64,000 nt of DNA from Astrobacterium formosum (GTDB lineage: Bacteria > Pseudomonadota > Alphaproteobacteria > Rhizobiales > Xanthobacteraceae), in the NCBI GenBank assembly GCA_030848545.1, contig JAVDCA010000008.1, positions 1-64,000 of the forward strand, given 5' to 3'. The notes beneath the pieces were generated by a model. That model saw only the letters and a program-made list of their open reading frames with translations, did no database searches and had not been told where the DNA came from. The position numbers were made by a program, and so were the translations under genes. Positions 53,856 through 63,872 of the stretch are shown here, in pieces (position 1 is the first letter of the stretch; each line of letters begins with the position of its first letter).

Positions 53856-55298
53856 ATGTACGATTTCCAGGATTTCGGACTCTACATCGACGGCGCCTGG
53901 GGACAGGCGGCGACTGGCGCCACCAGGATGGTGCAGGACCCTTCGACCGAAGACGTCATCGGCCACATCCCCGATGCAACCGAGGCCGATCTCGACCGCG
54001 CCCTGGCGGCGGCCGAAAAGGGATTTGCCCAGTGGCGCACCGTCGGCCCGTGGGAACGGGCGGCCAGGATGCGCAAAGTCGCGGACCTCTTGCGCCAACG
54101 CGCCGAACCGCTCGCCGCTTTGATGTCGGCCGAAACCGGCAAGCCGATCGCCGAGGCACGGGGGGAGTGGGCCGCCGCCGCCGACCAGTTCGAGTGGTAT
54201 GCCGAGGAGACCAAGCGCATCTACGGCCAGACCATCGAAGGCCGGCAGGCGGACATGCGCCTCGCCGTCATCTACCAGCCGGTCGGGGTGGTCGCCGCCT
54301 TCCCGGCCTGGAATTTTCCGGCGCTCCTGCCGGCGCGCAAGATCGCGGCGGCGCTGGGCGCCGGCTGCGCCATCATCATCAAGCCGGCCGGCGAGGCTCC
54401 CGGCTGTTGCATGGGGCTCGTCCAGGCCTGCCATGACGCCGGCATTCCGGCCGGCGTGGTCAATCTGGTGACCGGCCAATCGCCCATGATCTCGCGCCAC
54501 CTGATCGCCTCGCCGATCGTGCGCAAGGTGTCGGTGACGGGCTCGGTGCCGGTCGGCAAGGAAATCCTCAAGCTCGCCGCCGACGGCGTCAAAAAGGTGT
54601 CCATGGAACTCGGTGGCCATGCGCCCGTCCTGGTCTTCGAGGATGCCGATGTTCTCAAGGCGGCGGAGACCTGCGCCACCACCAAGTTCCGCAATTGCGG
54701 CCAGGTGTGCATCTCCCCCAGCCGGTTCTATGTGCAGGAAGCGATTTACGATCGTTTCGCCGCCCGGTTCGTCGAGGTGGCGCAGTCGATTAAGGTCGGA
54801 CGCGGCTGCGACGCCGGCGTCGCCATGGGGCCGCTCGCCAACGCCCGTGGCCTCGATCACATCAAGGAACTGGTCGCCGACGCGGCCGGCCGCGGCGCAA
54901 AGGTCCTGACCGGTGGCAAGCCGCCAGCCGGGTTCAACCGCGGCTTCTTCTACGAGCCGACCGTGCTGGGCGGCGTTCCGGACGAGGCCCGCATCATGCG
55001 CGAGGAGCCGTTCGGGCCGGTGGCGCCGCTGACCACCTTCAAGACCTTCGAGGAGGTGATCGCCCGTGCCAACAGCCTGCCTTTCGGCCTCGCCGGCTAC
55101 CTATTCACGTCCAGCCTGAAGACCGCGACCCTGGCTTCCGAAGGGCTGGAAGTTGGCATGGTCGGCGTCAACGACATGCTGCTCGCCTGCGCCGAAGCGC
55201 CTTTCGGCGGTATCAAGGAGAGCGGCATGGGCCGTGAGGGCGGCTCGCTCGGCATCTTCGATTACCTGGAACCAAAGTACATCAAGACACGGCTGTAA
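53856..55298 (+). CDS. NAD(P)+-dependent aldehyde dehydrogenase (succinate-semialdehyde dehydrogenase-like)
   Basis: The protein (480 aa) is a complete aldehyde dehydrogenase. Catalytic residues are Asn in FPAWNFPA, Glu251 in MELGGHAPVL and Cys285 in NCGQVCISPSR. The length and the segments FGGIKESGMGREGG and FGLAGYLFTS fit the GabD/succinate-semialdehyde group, but related enzymes act on glycolaldehyde or 2-oxoglutarate semialdehyde. It probably oxidises an aldehyde made earlier in the catabolic block. ATG 53856 (MYDFQDFGLYIDGAW) matches the family start. Confidence 0.9.
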   Translation: MYDFQDFGLYIDGAWGQAATGATRMVQDPSTEDVIGHIPDATEADLDRALAAAEKGFAQWRTVGPWERAARMRKVADLLRQRAEPLAALMSAETGKPIAEARGEWAAAADQFEWYAEETKRIYGQTIEGRQADMRLAVIYQPVGVVAAFPAWNFPALLPARKIAAALGAGCAIIIKPAGEAPGCCMGLVQACHDAGIPAGVVNLVTGQSPMISRHLIASPIVRKVSVTGSVPVGKEILKLAADGVKKVSMELGGHAPVLVFEDADVLKAAETCATTKFRNCGQVCISPSRFYVQEAIYDRFAARFVEVAQSIKVGRGCDAGVAMGPLANARGLDHIKELVADAAGRGAKVLTGGKPPAGFNRGFFYEPTVLGGVPDEARIMREEPFGPVAPLTTFKTFEEVIARANSLPFGLAGYLFTSSLKTATLASEGLEVGMVGVNDMLLACAEAPFGGIKESGMGREGGSLGIFDYLEPKYIKTRL

Positions 55299-55443
55299 GC
55301 TCCGGGCGGCAGGTCCCCCATCAGGCCCCTTGAAATTCCATATTGGTTTTCTAGATCGGTCTGCCGCCGGGGCATGCGCTCCGGTGCGGGCGGTCAGCCG
55401 ACCCGCCCGCTCATAACCATGTTGCTCAGTGGAGTATGTGGCT

Positions 55444-55806
55444 ATGACGAACACCCGCGACATGATCCCGGAACGCTCCCCCACGCGGCGGGAAAGCTTT
55501 GACCTCGATGCTCTTCTGCACCCCGCCAAAGCCTTTCTGCATCCCTCCCAGGTGGTCCACGATCCCGATCTGACCCGCAACGAAAAGCGGGCGATCCTCG
55601 CCTCCTGGGCATCCGACGCCTGTGCGATCGAAGCTGCGCCCGATTTGCGCACCGCGCCCAGCGGTCCGACGGTGCGTTTCGACGACATCATGGACGCCCT
55701 GCGCACGCTGGATGGCGACGACGACAGTCGCCGCTGGCGCAAGACCGTCCGCCGCCGGCAGGTGTTCGATCGCCCGCGATCCGGCCGGGATTTCGGCCTC
55801 AGCTGA
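55444..55806 (+). CDS. Conserved small protein of unknown function
   Basis: The protein (120 aa) is soluble and charged. The central segment (LDALLHPAKAFLHPSQVV, DPDLTRNEKRAILASWASD) recalls short hypothetical proteins of Rhizobiales, with the rest Arg-rich. I do not know its function. ATG 55444 has a GGAG site nearby (GTGGAGTATGTGGCT); a GTG at 55429 is possible. Confidence 0.65.
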   Translation: MTNTRDMIPERSPTRRESFDLDALLHPAKAFLHPSQVVHDPDLTRNEKRAILASWASDACAIEAAPDLRTAPSGPTVRFDDIMDALRTLDGDDDSRRWRKTVRRRQVFDRPRSGRDFGLS

Positions 55807-55826
55807 CGCTGGAAGGGAGACAGCCC

Positions 55827-55916
55827 ATGTGGACGCTGGTCTTCGCCGTGCTCGGCGCGCTGTCGCCCGTGCTTACAGCGGCGGCATTCGCCCTCCAGGA
55901 ACCCACGTCCGAGTGA
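55827..55916 (+). CDS. Predicted 29-residue membrane or exported small protein
   Basis: The frame encodes MWTLVFAVLGALSPVLTAA and then AFALQEPTSE before TGA. The first 22 residues form a hydrophobic helix. A strong site, GGAAGGGAGA, precedes the ATG at about seven bases, and the gene begins 20 bases after the previous stop. Small hydrophobic proteins of this type are often missed. The call is a prediction only. Confidence 0.5.
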   Translation: MWTLVFAVLGALSPVLTAAAFALQEPTSE

Positions 55917-56106
55917 CAATGTTGCTCGACGGCTAGAAGGCCGTGGAGCTTGACGGGACGGATTCGGCATACATAACCGGGAACATTGGTCAGTACTTAT
56001 GCATATGGCCTAATTTAGCGCCATTCTCCCACTGCTGGCGCGCCGAGTGGCCTGCCAATGCCGCTTTTTTGCACGCTGCCGGAACAAGCGGCGGCGGAAC
56101 CCATAT

Positions 56107-56121
56107 TGGCACACTCCTTGC
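56107..56121 (+). promoter_or_regulatory. Sigma-54 (RpoN) promoter upstream of urtA
   Basis: TGGCAC at 56107-56112 and TTGC at 56118-56121 are separated by five bases, exactly the sigma-54 consensus with GG and GC at -24 and -12. The predicted start is near 56133, 57 bases before the urtA ATG. Sigma-54 control with NtrC under nitrogen limitation is the rule for urea uptake genes in many bacteria. A clear NtrC enhancer was not found by eye. Confidence 0.8.
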
Positions 56122-56189
56122 GATCATCCCGACCTGCGCGGCGGAGCCGAGGCCCCGCGCGGGGAGACTTCATCAGAAGGGATATCGCG

Positions 56190-57503
56190 ATGTCTGAAAA
56201 AAATCGTGCGATCGCGGGCAGATCCGTGTCGCGCCGGGGGGTGATCGCCTCAGCCGCCGTGGCGGCGGCCCTTTTCGCCGCACAGCCCGCGAAGGCGCAG
56301 GAAACCATCAAGGTCGGCATTCTCCATTCCTTGTCGGGCACCATGGCGATCAGCGAGACGACGCTGAAAGACACCATGCTGTTCCTCATCGACGAGCAGA
56401 ACAAGAAGGGCGGCCTCCTCGGCAAGAAGCTCGAAGCCGTCGTTGTCGATCCCGCTTCCAACTGGCCGCTGTTCGCCGAAAAGGCGCGCGAGCTGATCAC
56501 CAAGGACAAGGTCTCGGCCGTGTTCGGCTGCTGGACTTCGGTTTCGCGCAAGTCGGTCCTGCCGGTGTTCAAGGAGCTGAACAGCATTCTCTTCTATCCC
56601 GTTCAGTACGAAGGCGAAGAGAGCGAGCGCAACGTCTTCTATACGGGCGCGGCGCCGAACCAGCAGGCGATCCCCGCCGTCGACTATCTGGCCAAGGAAG
56701 AGAAGGTCCAGCGTTGGGTCCTCGCCGGCACCGACTACGTCTACCCGCGCACCACCAACAAGATCCTCGAAGCCTATCTCAAGGCCAAGGGCGTCGCCGA
56801 CGCCGACATCATGATCAACTACACGCCGTTCGGACACTCCGACTGGCAGACCATCGTCGCCGACATCAAGAAGTTCGGCTCGGCGGGCAAGAAGACGGCG
56901 GTCGTGTCCACCATCAACGGCGACGCCAACGTGCCCTTCTACAAGGAGCTCGGCAACCAGGGCATCAAGGCCACCGACATCCCGGTGGTGGCATTCTCGG
57001 TCGGCGAAGAAGAGCTCGCAGGCCTCGATACCAAGCCGCTGCTCGGCCATCTGGCCGCCTGGAACTACTTCCAGTCGATCAAGAATCCGGCCAACGACGA
57101 GTTCATCAAGAAGTGGCAGGCCTACACCAAGAATCCCAAGCGCGTCACCAACGACCCGATGGAAGCCCACGTGATCGGCTTCGCCATGTGGGTCAAGGCG
57201 GTCGAGAAGGTGAAGTCGACCGATCCCGACAAGGTCATCGACGCGCTGCCCGGCATCGAGGCGGCGAACCTCACCGGCGGCACGTCCAAGATGCTCGCCA
57301 ACCACCACATCACCAAGCCGGTGTTCATCGGCGAGATCAAGGGCGACGGCCAGTTCGACGTGGTGTGGAAGACGCCGGGCCTGGTCGAAGGCGACGCCTG
57401 GTCGGACTTCCTGCCCGGCTCCAAGGATCTCGACGCCGACTGGGTCTCCCTCAAGTGCGGCAATTACAACAAGGCCACCAAGAAATGCGGTGGCGGCGCC
57501 TGA
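56190..57503 (+). CDS. urtA: Urea ABC transporter substrate-binding protein
   Basis: The protein (437 aa) is the periplasmic receptor of the high-affinity urea transporter. A twin-arginine-type signal (SVSRRGVIASAAVAAALFAA, ending AKAQ) suggests Tat export. The mature part begins TIKVGILHSLSGTMAISE and contains VFGCWTSVSRKSVLPVFKE, NSILFYPVQYEGEE and TNDPMEAHVIGFAMW, all close to UrtA. ATG 56190 follows AGAAGGGAT. The permease genes follow in the same order as in other urea operons. Confidence 0.95.
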   Translation: MSEKNRAIAGRSVSRRGVIASAAVAAALFAAQPAKAQETIKVGILHSLSGTMAISETTLKDTMLFLIDEQNKKGGLLGKKLEAVVVDPASNWPLFAEKARELITKDKVSAVFGCWTSVSRKSVLPVFKELNSILFYPVQYEGEESERNVFYTGAAPNQQAIPAVDYLAKEEKVQRWVLAGTDYVYPRTTNKILEAYLKAKGVADADIMINYTPFGHSDWQTIVADIKKFGSAGKKTAVVSTINGDANVPFYKELGNQGIKATDIPVVAFSVGEEELAGLDTKPLLGHLAAWNYFQSIKNPANDEFIKKWQAYTKNPKRVTNDPMEAHVIGFAMWVKAVEKVKSTDPDKVIDALPGIEAANLTGGTSKMLANHHITKPVFIGEIKGDGQFDVVWKTPGLVEGDAWSDFLPGSKDLDADWVSLKCGNYNKATKKCGGGA

Positions 57504-57623
57504 GGACGCATTGACCGCTTAACGCGCCTGCCGATCGCGGCATCCTCCTCTGCGCGGGCGGCAGACTCCGGGACGGCGGCTCGTCCGCCGTCCCATTTCG
57601 AAGAACCGCCGGGACAATGCGCG

Positions 57624-59231
57624 ATGAATGTCTTGCGAGACCGCCTGTTCGGGCTCCTGTTTGCCATTGCGGTATTGACCGGCGCCGGCTGGGTACACGC
57701 CGCCGGTTTGTCCGAGGCGGTCGCCCATTTCACCCAGGACGACTACAGCGCCACGTCGGACGGCATCGCCGCCGTCAATGACAGCGGCGATCCCCGCGCG
57801 GTGGCGATCGTCGAGGCGCTCCAGGACGGACGCCTGTTGTTCAGCGCCGCCGCCAAGACGGTCGTCGTGAAGGATCGGGCCGGCGCGCTCACCGACGCCG
57901 TAACCGGAATGCCGGTCGCCACGCCGCCGGCGGACCTTTCGCCGGTCCGCCTCAACAATCGCCTGCGCCGCACCGTCGCCGCCGCCCTCGGCAGCCTGAC
58001 GCTGATGTCGCCCGATTCCCTCCGGCGATACGAGGCTGCCCAGGCGGTATTCAAATCACGCGACGCCGGTGCGCTTGAGACCGTCGAGGCCGCCCTCGCC
58101 AAGGAGACCGACGGCCGCATCAAGCAGGCACTGTCCGAAGCGCGGGCCGCCATCCTCCTCGTCAAGGGCGACGCGGCAGAGGCCGCGCAGCTCGACGCCG
58201 TCAACGTCATCCGGGCCCGCGGCGACCAGGATGCGCTGGCGCTCCTGTCCGCAGTTCCGGCTTCGGCTCCGGCCTCCGTCAAGCAACTGGCCGACGGCGC
58301 CATCGCGTCCATACGCCGAGATCTCGAAGTCTGGGCCGGGGTGCAGAACGCCTGGTACGGGCTCTCGCTCGGCTCGGTGCTGCTTCTGGCAGCCATCGGC
58401 CTCGCCATCACCTTCGGGGTCATGGGCGTCATCAATATGGCGCATGGCGAGATGGTCATGCTCGGCGCCTATGTGACCTTCATGGTCCAGGAGGTGATCC
58501 GCACCTCCTATCCGGGCCTGTTCGACGTCTCGCTTCTGATCGCGGTGCCGCTCGCCTTCGTGCTCACCGGCATCGTCGGCATCGCGATCGAGCGCAGCGT
58601 CATCCGTTTCCTCTATGGGCGGCCGCTGGAGACGCTGCTCGCCACCTGGGGCATCTCGTTGATCCTCCAGCAGGCGGTGCGCACCACCTTCGGGCCCACC
58701 AATCGGGAGGTCGGCGCCCCGAGCTGGATGAGCGGTGCCTTCGAGATCGGCCGCATCACCATCACCTACAATCGCTTGTGGATCATCTGCTTCACCCTGA
58801 TCGTCTTCTTCGTTCTGCTCGCCATGCTGCGCTTCACGCGCCTTGGCCTTGAGATGCGCGCAGTGACGCAGAACCGCCACATGGCCGCCTCCATGGGCAT
58901 CCGCACCCACCGCATCGATGCGCTGACCTTCGGTTTGGGCTCCGGCATCGCCGGCATCGCCGGCGTCGCCCTGTCGCAGATCGACAATGTCTCGCCCAAT
59001 CTCGGCCAGGGCTACATCATCGACAGTTTCATGGTGGTGGTGTTCGGCGGCGTCGGCAATCTGTGGGGGACGCTGGTCGGCGCCTTCACGCTCGGCATCG
59101 CCAACAAGTTCCTGGAGCCGTTCGCCGGCGCCGTGCTCGGCAAGATCGCCATCCTGGTGCTGATCATCCTGTTCATCCAAAAGCGCCCGCGCGGCCTGTT
59201 CGCGCTCAAGGGCAGGGCGGTGGAAGCATGA
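57624..59231 (+). CDS. urtB: Urea ABC transporter permease UrtB
   Basis: The protein (535 aa) is longer than ordinary branched-chain amino acid permeases because of an N-terminal signal peptide (about residues 1-30) and a periplasmic domain up to about residue 240, which is a mark of UrtB. The permease part begins GLAITFGVMGVINMAHGEMV and contains EVGAPSWMSGAFEI, LDIN-free loops and the EAA-like segment RAVTQNRHMAASMGI. It starts 120 bases after urtA. Confidence 0.94.
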   Translation: MNVLRDRLFGLLFAIAVLTGAGWVHAAGLSEAVAHFTQDDYSATSDGIAAVNDSGDPRAVAIVEALQDGRLLFSAAAKTVVVKDRAGALTDAVTGMPVATPPADLSPVRLNNRLRRTVAAALGSLTLMSPDSLRRYEAAQAVFKSRDAGALETVEAALAKETDGRIKQALSEARAAILLVKGDAAEAAQLDAVNVIRARGDQDALALLSAVPASAPASVKQLADGAIASIRRDLEVWAGVQNAWYGLSLGSVLLLAAIGLAITFGVMGVINMAHGEMVMLGAYVTFMVQEVIRTSYPGLFDVSLLIAVPLAFVLTGIVGIAIERSVIRFLYGRPLETLLATWGISLILQQAVRTTFGPTNREVGAPSWMSGAFEIGRITITYNRLWIICFTLIVFFVLLAMLRFTRLGLEMRAVTQNRHMAASMGIRTHRIDALTFGLGSGIAGIAGVALSQIDNVSPNLGQGYIIDSFMVVVFGGVGNLWGTLVGAFTLGIANKFLEPFAGAVLGKIAILVLIILFIQKRPRGLFALKGRAVEA

Positions 59232-59248
59232 GCGGGAGCAGGGCGGTG

Positions 59249-59437
59249 GCCACATGGTTCGAGACGCGTTCCACGCAAGTTGGGCTTGCCCGACTTGCGC
59301 ACTCGATACTGCCGATCTCGGGCAGGCCCGAGATCGGTGGAACGCTCCTCACCATGAGGTCTAATGGTGGAAGCGACTACGGACTCCGACCTCATCCTGA
59401 GGAGGCGGCGAAACCGCCGTCTCGAAGGATGTGGCCC
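59249..59437. repeat. Compound palindromic repeat between urtB and urtC (family CCTCATCCTGAGG), copy 2
   Basis: The first part reads ATGGTTCGAGACGCGTTCC and later GGAACGCTCCTCACCATGAGG, which is an inverted version of the element; between them are the hairpins CAAGTTGGGC/GCCCGACTTG and CCGATCTCGGGC/GCCCGAGATCGG. A second, partial copy follows with CCTCATCCTGAGG and GTCTCGAAGGATG. The element occupies almost the whole gap before urtC. Confidence 0.8.
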
Positions 59438-59469
59438 GGTACGGCACTCGCGATTGGAGGAGGCGAGCC

Positions 59470-60615
59470 ATGAGCAACTCCCCCTTGATCCGCGCCCTTG
59501 ATCGCGGCGGCATCGCCTTCCTGGTCATCCTCGCCATCGTGGGCGCCGCAGTCACCCTCGCCAACCTGATGCTGCCGCCGACCTCGCCCCTGCATGTGCC
59601 GACCTATCTGGTGGCGCTGCTCGGAAAATATGTCTGTTACGCACTGCTCGCCCTCTCGATCGATCTCATCTGGGGCTATTGCGGAATTCTCTCGCTCGGT
59701 CACGGCGCCTTCTTCGCGCTCGGCGGCTATGCCATGGGTATGTATCTGATGCGCCAGATCGGTACCCGCGGGGTCTATGCCGACCCGATCCGGCCCGACT
59801 TCATGGTGTTCCTCAACTGGCCGGAACTGCCGGTCTACTGGTACGGATTCCAGCACTTTCCCTATGCGCTGCTGATGGTCCTCCTGGTGCCGGGCCTGCT
59901 CGCCTTCGTGTTCGGCTGGTTCGCGTTCCGCTCCCGCGTCACCGGCGTCTATCTGTCGATCATCACCCAGGCCATGACCTTCGCGCTGATGCTCGGCTTC
60001 TTCCGCAACAATTTCGGTTTCGGCGGCAACAATGGCCTGACCGACTTCAAGGACATTCTGGGCTTCAACGTCCAGGCGCAAGGGACCCGCGCCGGCCTGT
60101 TCGTCGCCTCCTGCGTCGCGCTGGGCCTCGGCTTTCTGTTGTGCCGGACCATCGTCAATTCCAAATTCGGCCTCGTGCTCATCGCCATCCGCGACGCCGA
60201 GGCGCGTGCGCGCTTCCTCGGCTACCGGGTCGAGGCCTACAAGCTCACCGTGTTCACCCTGTCGGCCTGCATGGCCGGCGTTGCCGGCGCTCTCTATGTG
60301 CCGCAAGTCGGCATCATCAATCCGAGCGAGTTTGCGCCGGCCAATTCCGTCGAGGCGGTGATTTGGGTCGCGGTCGGCGGCCGCGGCACCCTCGTCGGCG
60401 CGGTCGTCGGCGCCATCCTGGTCAACTACGCCAAGACCGTCTTCACCACCGGGGCGCTGGCGCCCTACTGGCTGTTCATGCTCGGTGGCCTGTTCGTGAT
60501 CGTCACTCTCCTGTTGCCGCGCGGCATCGTCGGCACCATCGGGGACTGGACGGAACGCTGGCGCAAGCGTGAGACCGCCGCCGCCGCCGCCGCCGAGCCG
60601 TCGCCGGCGGAGTGA
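59470..60615 (+). CDS. urtC: Urea ABC transporter permease UrtC
   Basis: The protein (381 aa) is the second membrane subunit, with about ten hydrophobic segments. DLIWGYCGILSLGHGAFFAL and NNGLTDFKDILGF are typical of UrtC, as is VGGRGTLVGAVVGAILVNYA. The tail is Ala/Glu-rich. ATG 59470 follows GGAGGCGAG; a short upstream extension would run into the repeat. It stops seven bases before urtD. Confidence 0.95.
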   Translation: MSNSPLIRALDRGGIAFLVILAIVGAAVTLANLMLPPTSPLHVPTYLVALLGKYVCYALLALSIDLIWGYCGILSLGHGAFFALGGYAMGMYLMRQIGTRGVYADPIRPDFMVFLNWPELPVYWYGFQHFPYALLMVLLVPGLLAFVFGWFAFRSRVTGVYLSIITQAMTFALMLGFFRNNFGFGGNNGLTDFKDILGFNVQAQGTRAGLFVASCVALGLGFLLCRTIVNSKFGLVLIAIRDAEARARFLGYRVEAYKLTVFTLSACMAGVAGALYVPQVGIINPSEFAPANSVEAVIWVAVGGRGTLVGAVVGAILVNYAKTVFTTGALAPYWLFMLGGLFVIVTLLLPRGIVGTIGDWTERWRKRETAAAAAAEPSPAE

Positions 60616-60621
60616 GGCATC

Positions 60622-61371
<750 letters not shown>

Positions 61372-61397
61372 GGATGCTGATCTTTGAACGACTTCGA

Positions 61398-61500
61398 CCT
61401 CATCCTGAGGAGCGCTCCTCTTGGAGCGCGTCTCGAAGGATGTGGCCGCCCACGCCCTTCGAGACGGGCGCGAAGAGCGCCCTCCTCAGGACGAGGGCGG
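61398..61500. repeat. Palindromic repeat between urtD and urtE (family CCTCATCCTGAGG), copy 3
   Basis: The element begins CCTCATCCTGAGGAGCGC and ends CTCCTCAGGACGAGG; GTCTCGAAGGATG and CTTCGAGACGGG are the inner arms. It is the most compact of the three copies and fills most of the 177-base gap between urtD and urtE. Confidence 0.85.
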
Positions 61501-61548
61501 AGTTAGGCTGTCGGCCTGCATTGAAGCAATGAAGGCGGGGTAAAACTC

Positions 61549-62244
61549 ATGCTCGAAGCCAAGTCCATCGACCTGAAATACGGCGCCGCCCACGCCCTTC
61601 GGGGCGTCGACCTGGTCGCCGAGCCCGGCAAGGTGACCTGCGTGCTGGGCCGCAACGGCGTCGGCAAGACCAGCCTGCTCGACGCGCTTGCGGGTCAGCA
61701 CCCCGTCAGCCGCGGCAGCATCGTTTGGGAGGGCAAGAACATCACCGGCCTGTCGCCGGCCGATCGGGCCCGGCGCGGCATTGCCTATGTGCCGCAGGGA
61801 CGAGAAATCTTTCCGCTCCTCACCGTGCAGGAAAATCTCGAAACCGGCTTTGCGCCGCTCCTTCGCCGTGATCGCCGCATTCCGGTCGAGGTGTTCGAAT
61901 TGTTTCCTGTCCTCAAGACCATGCTGGGCCGCCGCGGCGGCGACCTCTCGGGCGGCCAGCAGCAGCAGCTCGCCATCGGCCGTGCCCTGGTGATGCGGCC
62001 GCGGCTCCTCCTGCTCGACGAGCCGACCGAAGGCATCCAGCCCTCGATCATCAAGGACATCGGTCGCGCCATCTCGTTCCTGCGCTCGCTGGGCCAGATC
62101 GCCATCGTGCTGGTGGAACAATATCTCGACTTTGCCCGCGAGCTCGGCGATCATTTCGCCGTCATGGACCGTGGCAGCGTCGTCTATGCCTCGGGCCGCG
62201 CCGAACTGGACGACGGTGAACTGCGCCGCGCCATGGCGCTGTAG
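61549..62244 (+). CDS. urtE: Urea ABC transporter ATP-binding protein UrtE
   Basis: The protein (231 aa) is an ABC ATPase of the LivF type. Walker A is GRNGVGKTS, the signature motif is LSGGQQQQLAIGRAL, and Walker B is LLLLDEPTEGIQP, the last residues being typical of UrtE. It ends 14 bases before ureD, so uptake and hydrolysis genes are linked. Confidence 0.95.
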   Translation: MLEAKSIDLKYGAAHALRGVDLVAEPGKVTCVLGRNGVGKTSLLDALAGQHPVSRGSIVWEGKNITGLSPADRARRGIAYVPQGREIFPLLTVQENLETGFAPLLRRDRRIPVEVFELFPVLKTMLGRRGGDLSGGQQQQLAIGRALVMRPRLLLLDEPTEGIQPSIIKDIGRAISFLRSLGQIAIVLVEQYLDFARELGDHFAVMDRGSVVYASGRAELDDGELRRAMAL

Positions 62245-62258
62245 GGCAGGGGTCAAGA

Positions 62259-63089
62259 GTGCCGGCCGGGCTCGCCATCGAGAAACGGACTTTCGCCGCC
62301 AATCGCGCCAACGGCGTGGTGGCGCTCGAAGTTGCGCAGCGCGCCGGCGCCACAAGGCGCCTGCGGGTCGGCGAGAGCGGCTCGCTGCGGCTGCGCTTCC
62401 CCGGCCATGCCGGTCCGGACCTCGAGGCGGTCGCAATCAACACCGCCGGTGGTATCGCCGGAGGCGATCGATTCACTTTCGATGTCACGGTCGGCGAAGC
62501 CGCCTCGTTGACGTTGACCAGCGTGTCGGCCGAAAAGGTCTACCGCGCCCTCGACGACGAAGCCGCGGTTGCGGTCACGCTGAAAGTTGGGCCGCGGGGC
62601 CGGTTGTCGTGGCTGCCGCGCGAAACGATCCTGTTCGATGGCGCGCGGCTGGCCCGCACCATCGATGTGGATCTGGCCGATGACGCGAGCCTCCTGCTCG
62701 TCGAATCAGTGATGTTCGGGCGCCGCGACATGGGCGAGGCGGTGACGACCGGCCGTCTGGCCGACCGCTGGCGGCTGCGCCGCGCCGGACGGCTCATCTA
62801 TGCGGAATCCCTGCTCCTCGATGGCGATATGGCGGCGCGCTTGAACCGCCGGGCGGTTGCGTCCGGCGGCGTCGCCATGGCCACGCTCCTGATGACGCCC
62901 ATGGACGACGGCTTCGTCAATGCGCTGCGGGCGGCCGAAGGCCTGCGCGGCGAGACGGGCGTTTCGAGCTTCAACGGGCTTTCGGTGGCGCGCTTCGTCG
63001 CCGCCGACGGCGAAAGCCTCCGCCACGACCTGACGGTGGCGTTGCGCCTGGCGCTTGCCGGGCCGCTGCCGCGACTGTGGTTGAACTGA
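62259..63089 (+). CDS. ureD: Urease accessory protein UreD
   Basis: UreD (276 aa) is a scaffold for nickel insertion into urease, working with UreF and UreG. The segments [19 protein letters not shown] and [20 protein letters not shown] are diagnostic, and FGRRDMGE is also typical. The start is GTG at 62259. Length is normal for the family. Confidence 0.93.
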   Translation: MPAGLAIEKRTFAANRANGVVALEVAQRAGATRRLRVGESGSLRLRFPGHAGPDLEAVAINTAGGIAGGDRFTFDVTVGEAASLTLTSVSAEKVYRALDDEAAVAVTLKVGPRGRLSWLPRETILFDGARLARTIDVDLADDASLLLVESVMFGRRDMGEAVTTGRLADRWRLRRAGRLIYAESLLLDGDMAARLNRRAVASGGVAMATLLMTPMDDGFVNALRAAEGLRGETGVSSFNGLSVARFVAADGESLRHDLTVALRLALAGPLPRLWLN

Positions 63090-63126
63090 CGATCACGATC
63101 TGGAATTCACGCCGGGACTTTTTGCC

Positions 63127-63429
63127 ATGCACCTCACACCGAGAGAAAAAGACAAGCTCCTGATCGCCACCGCGGCGATGGTGGCGCGCCGCCGCCTGGA
63201 ACGCGGCGTCAAGCTCAACCATCCCGAGTCGGTGGCGCTGATCTCCGACTTCATCATGGAAGGCGCGCGCGACGGCCGGACGGTCGCCGAACTGATGGAG
63301 GCCGGGGCTCACGTCATCGGCCGCAGCCAAGTGATGGACGGCATTGCCGAGATGATCCACGAAATCCAGGTCGAGGCGACGTTTCCGGACGGCACCAAGC
63401 TCGTCACCGTCCACGACCCGATCCGCTGA
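63127..63429 (+). CDS. ureA: Urease gamma subunit
   Basis: UreA (100 aa) is the small gamma subunit of urease (urea + water to ammonia and CO2). [20 protein letters not shown] and [20 protein letters not shown] are diagnostic, and [19 protein letters not shown] is the usual end. It has the exact family length. Confidence 0.97.
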   Translation: MHLTPREKDKLLIATAAMVARRRLERGVKLNHPESVALISDFIMEGARDGRTVAELMEAGAHVIGRSQVMDGIAEMIHEIQVEATFPDGTKLVTVHDPIR

Positions 63430-63506
63430 AGGACCGCGCCCATGGCCAGTTCGATCCGCCAATCGAGTGCCGCGCCGGCACGCGCCAGTCTGACACAGGT
63501 GTGCCC

Positions 63507-63812
63507 ATGATCCCCGGGGAAATCATCACCGCGCCGGGCGAGATCACCCTCAATGCTGGTGCGAAAGCCGTCACCATCACGGTCTCGAACACCGGCGACC
63601 GGCCCGTCCAGGTCGGCTCGCACTATCATTTTTTCGAGACCAATCCCGCCCTCAAATTCGATCGCAAGAAGGCGCGCGGCATGCGCCTCGACATCGTCGC
63701 TGGCACGGCGGTGCGTTTCGAGCCCGGCCAGAGCCGTGAGGTCACGCTGGTGCCGCTCGGCGGCAAGCGCACCGTCTACGGGTTCCGCCAGGCCGTGATG
63801 GGGAAGTTGTGA
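63507..63812 (+). CDS. ureB: Urease beta subunit
   Basis: UreB (101 aa) is the beta subunit of urease. It begins [18 protein letters not shown] and contains [18 protein letters not shown] and [17 protein letters not shown] start at ATG 63507 rather than the GTG at 63501, in line with the family. The catalytic alpha subunit gene ureC does not follow at once; an AbrB-type gene comes first. Confidence 0.96.
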   Translation: MIPGEIITAPGEITLNAGAKAVTITVSNTGDRPVQVGSHYHFFETNPALKFDRKKARGMRLDIVAGTAVRFEPGQSREVTLVPLGGKRTVYGFRQAVMGKL

Positions 63813-63872
63813 CGGTTGTTCTCCATTGTTGCCTAGTGTAAGGAATTATCGCGAGGTAAGGAGGTGTGCAAT

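Noticed and set aside
56018-56041. GCGCCA-N12-TGGCGC inverted repeat before urtA as an NtrC site
   Set aside because: NtrC half-sites (TGCACC/GGTGCA) are closer together and differ in sequence. It is only a chance-level inverted repeat.
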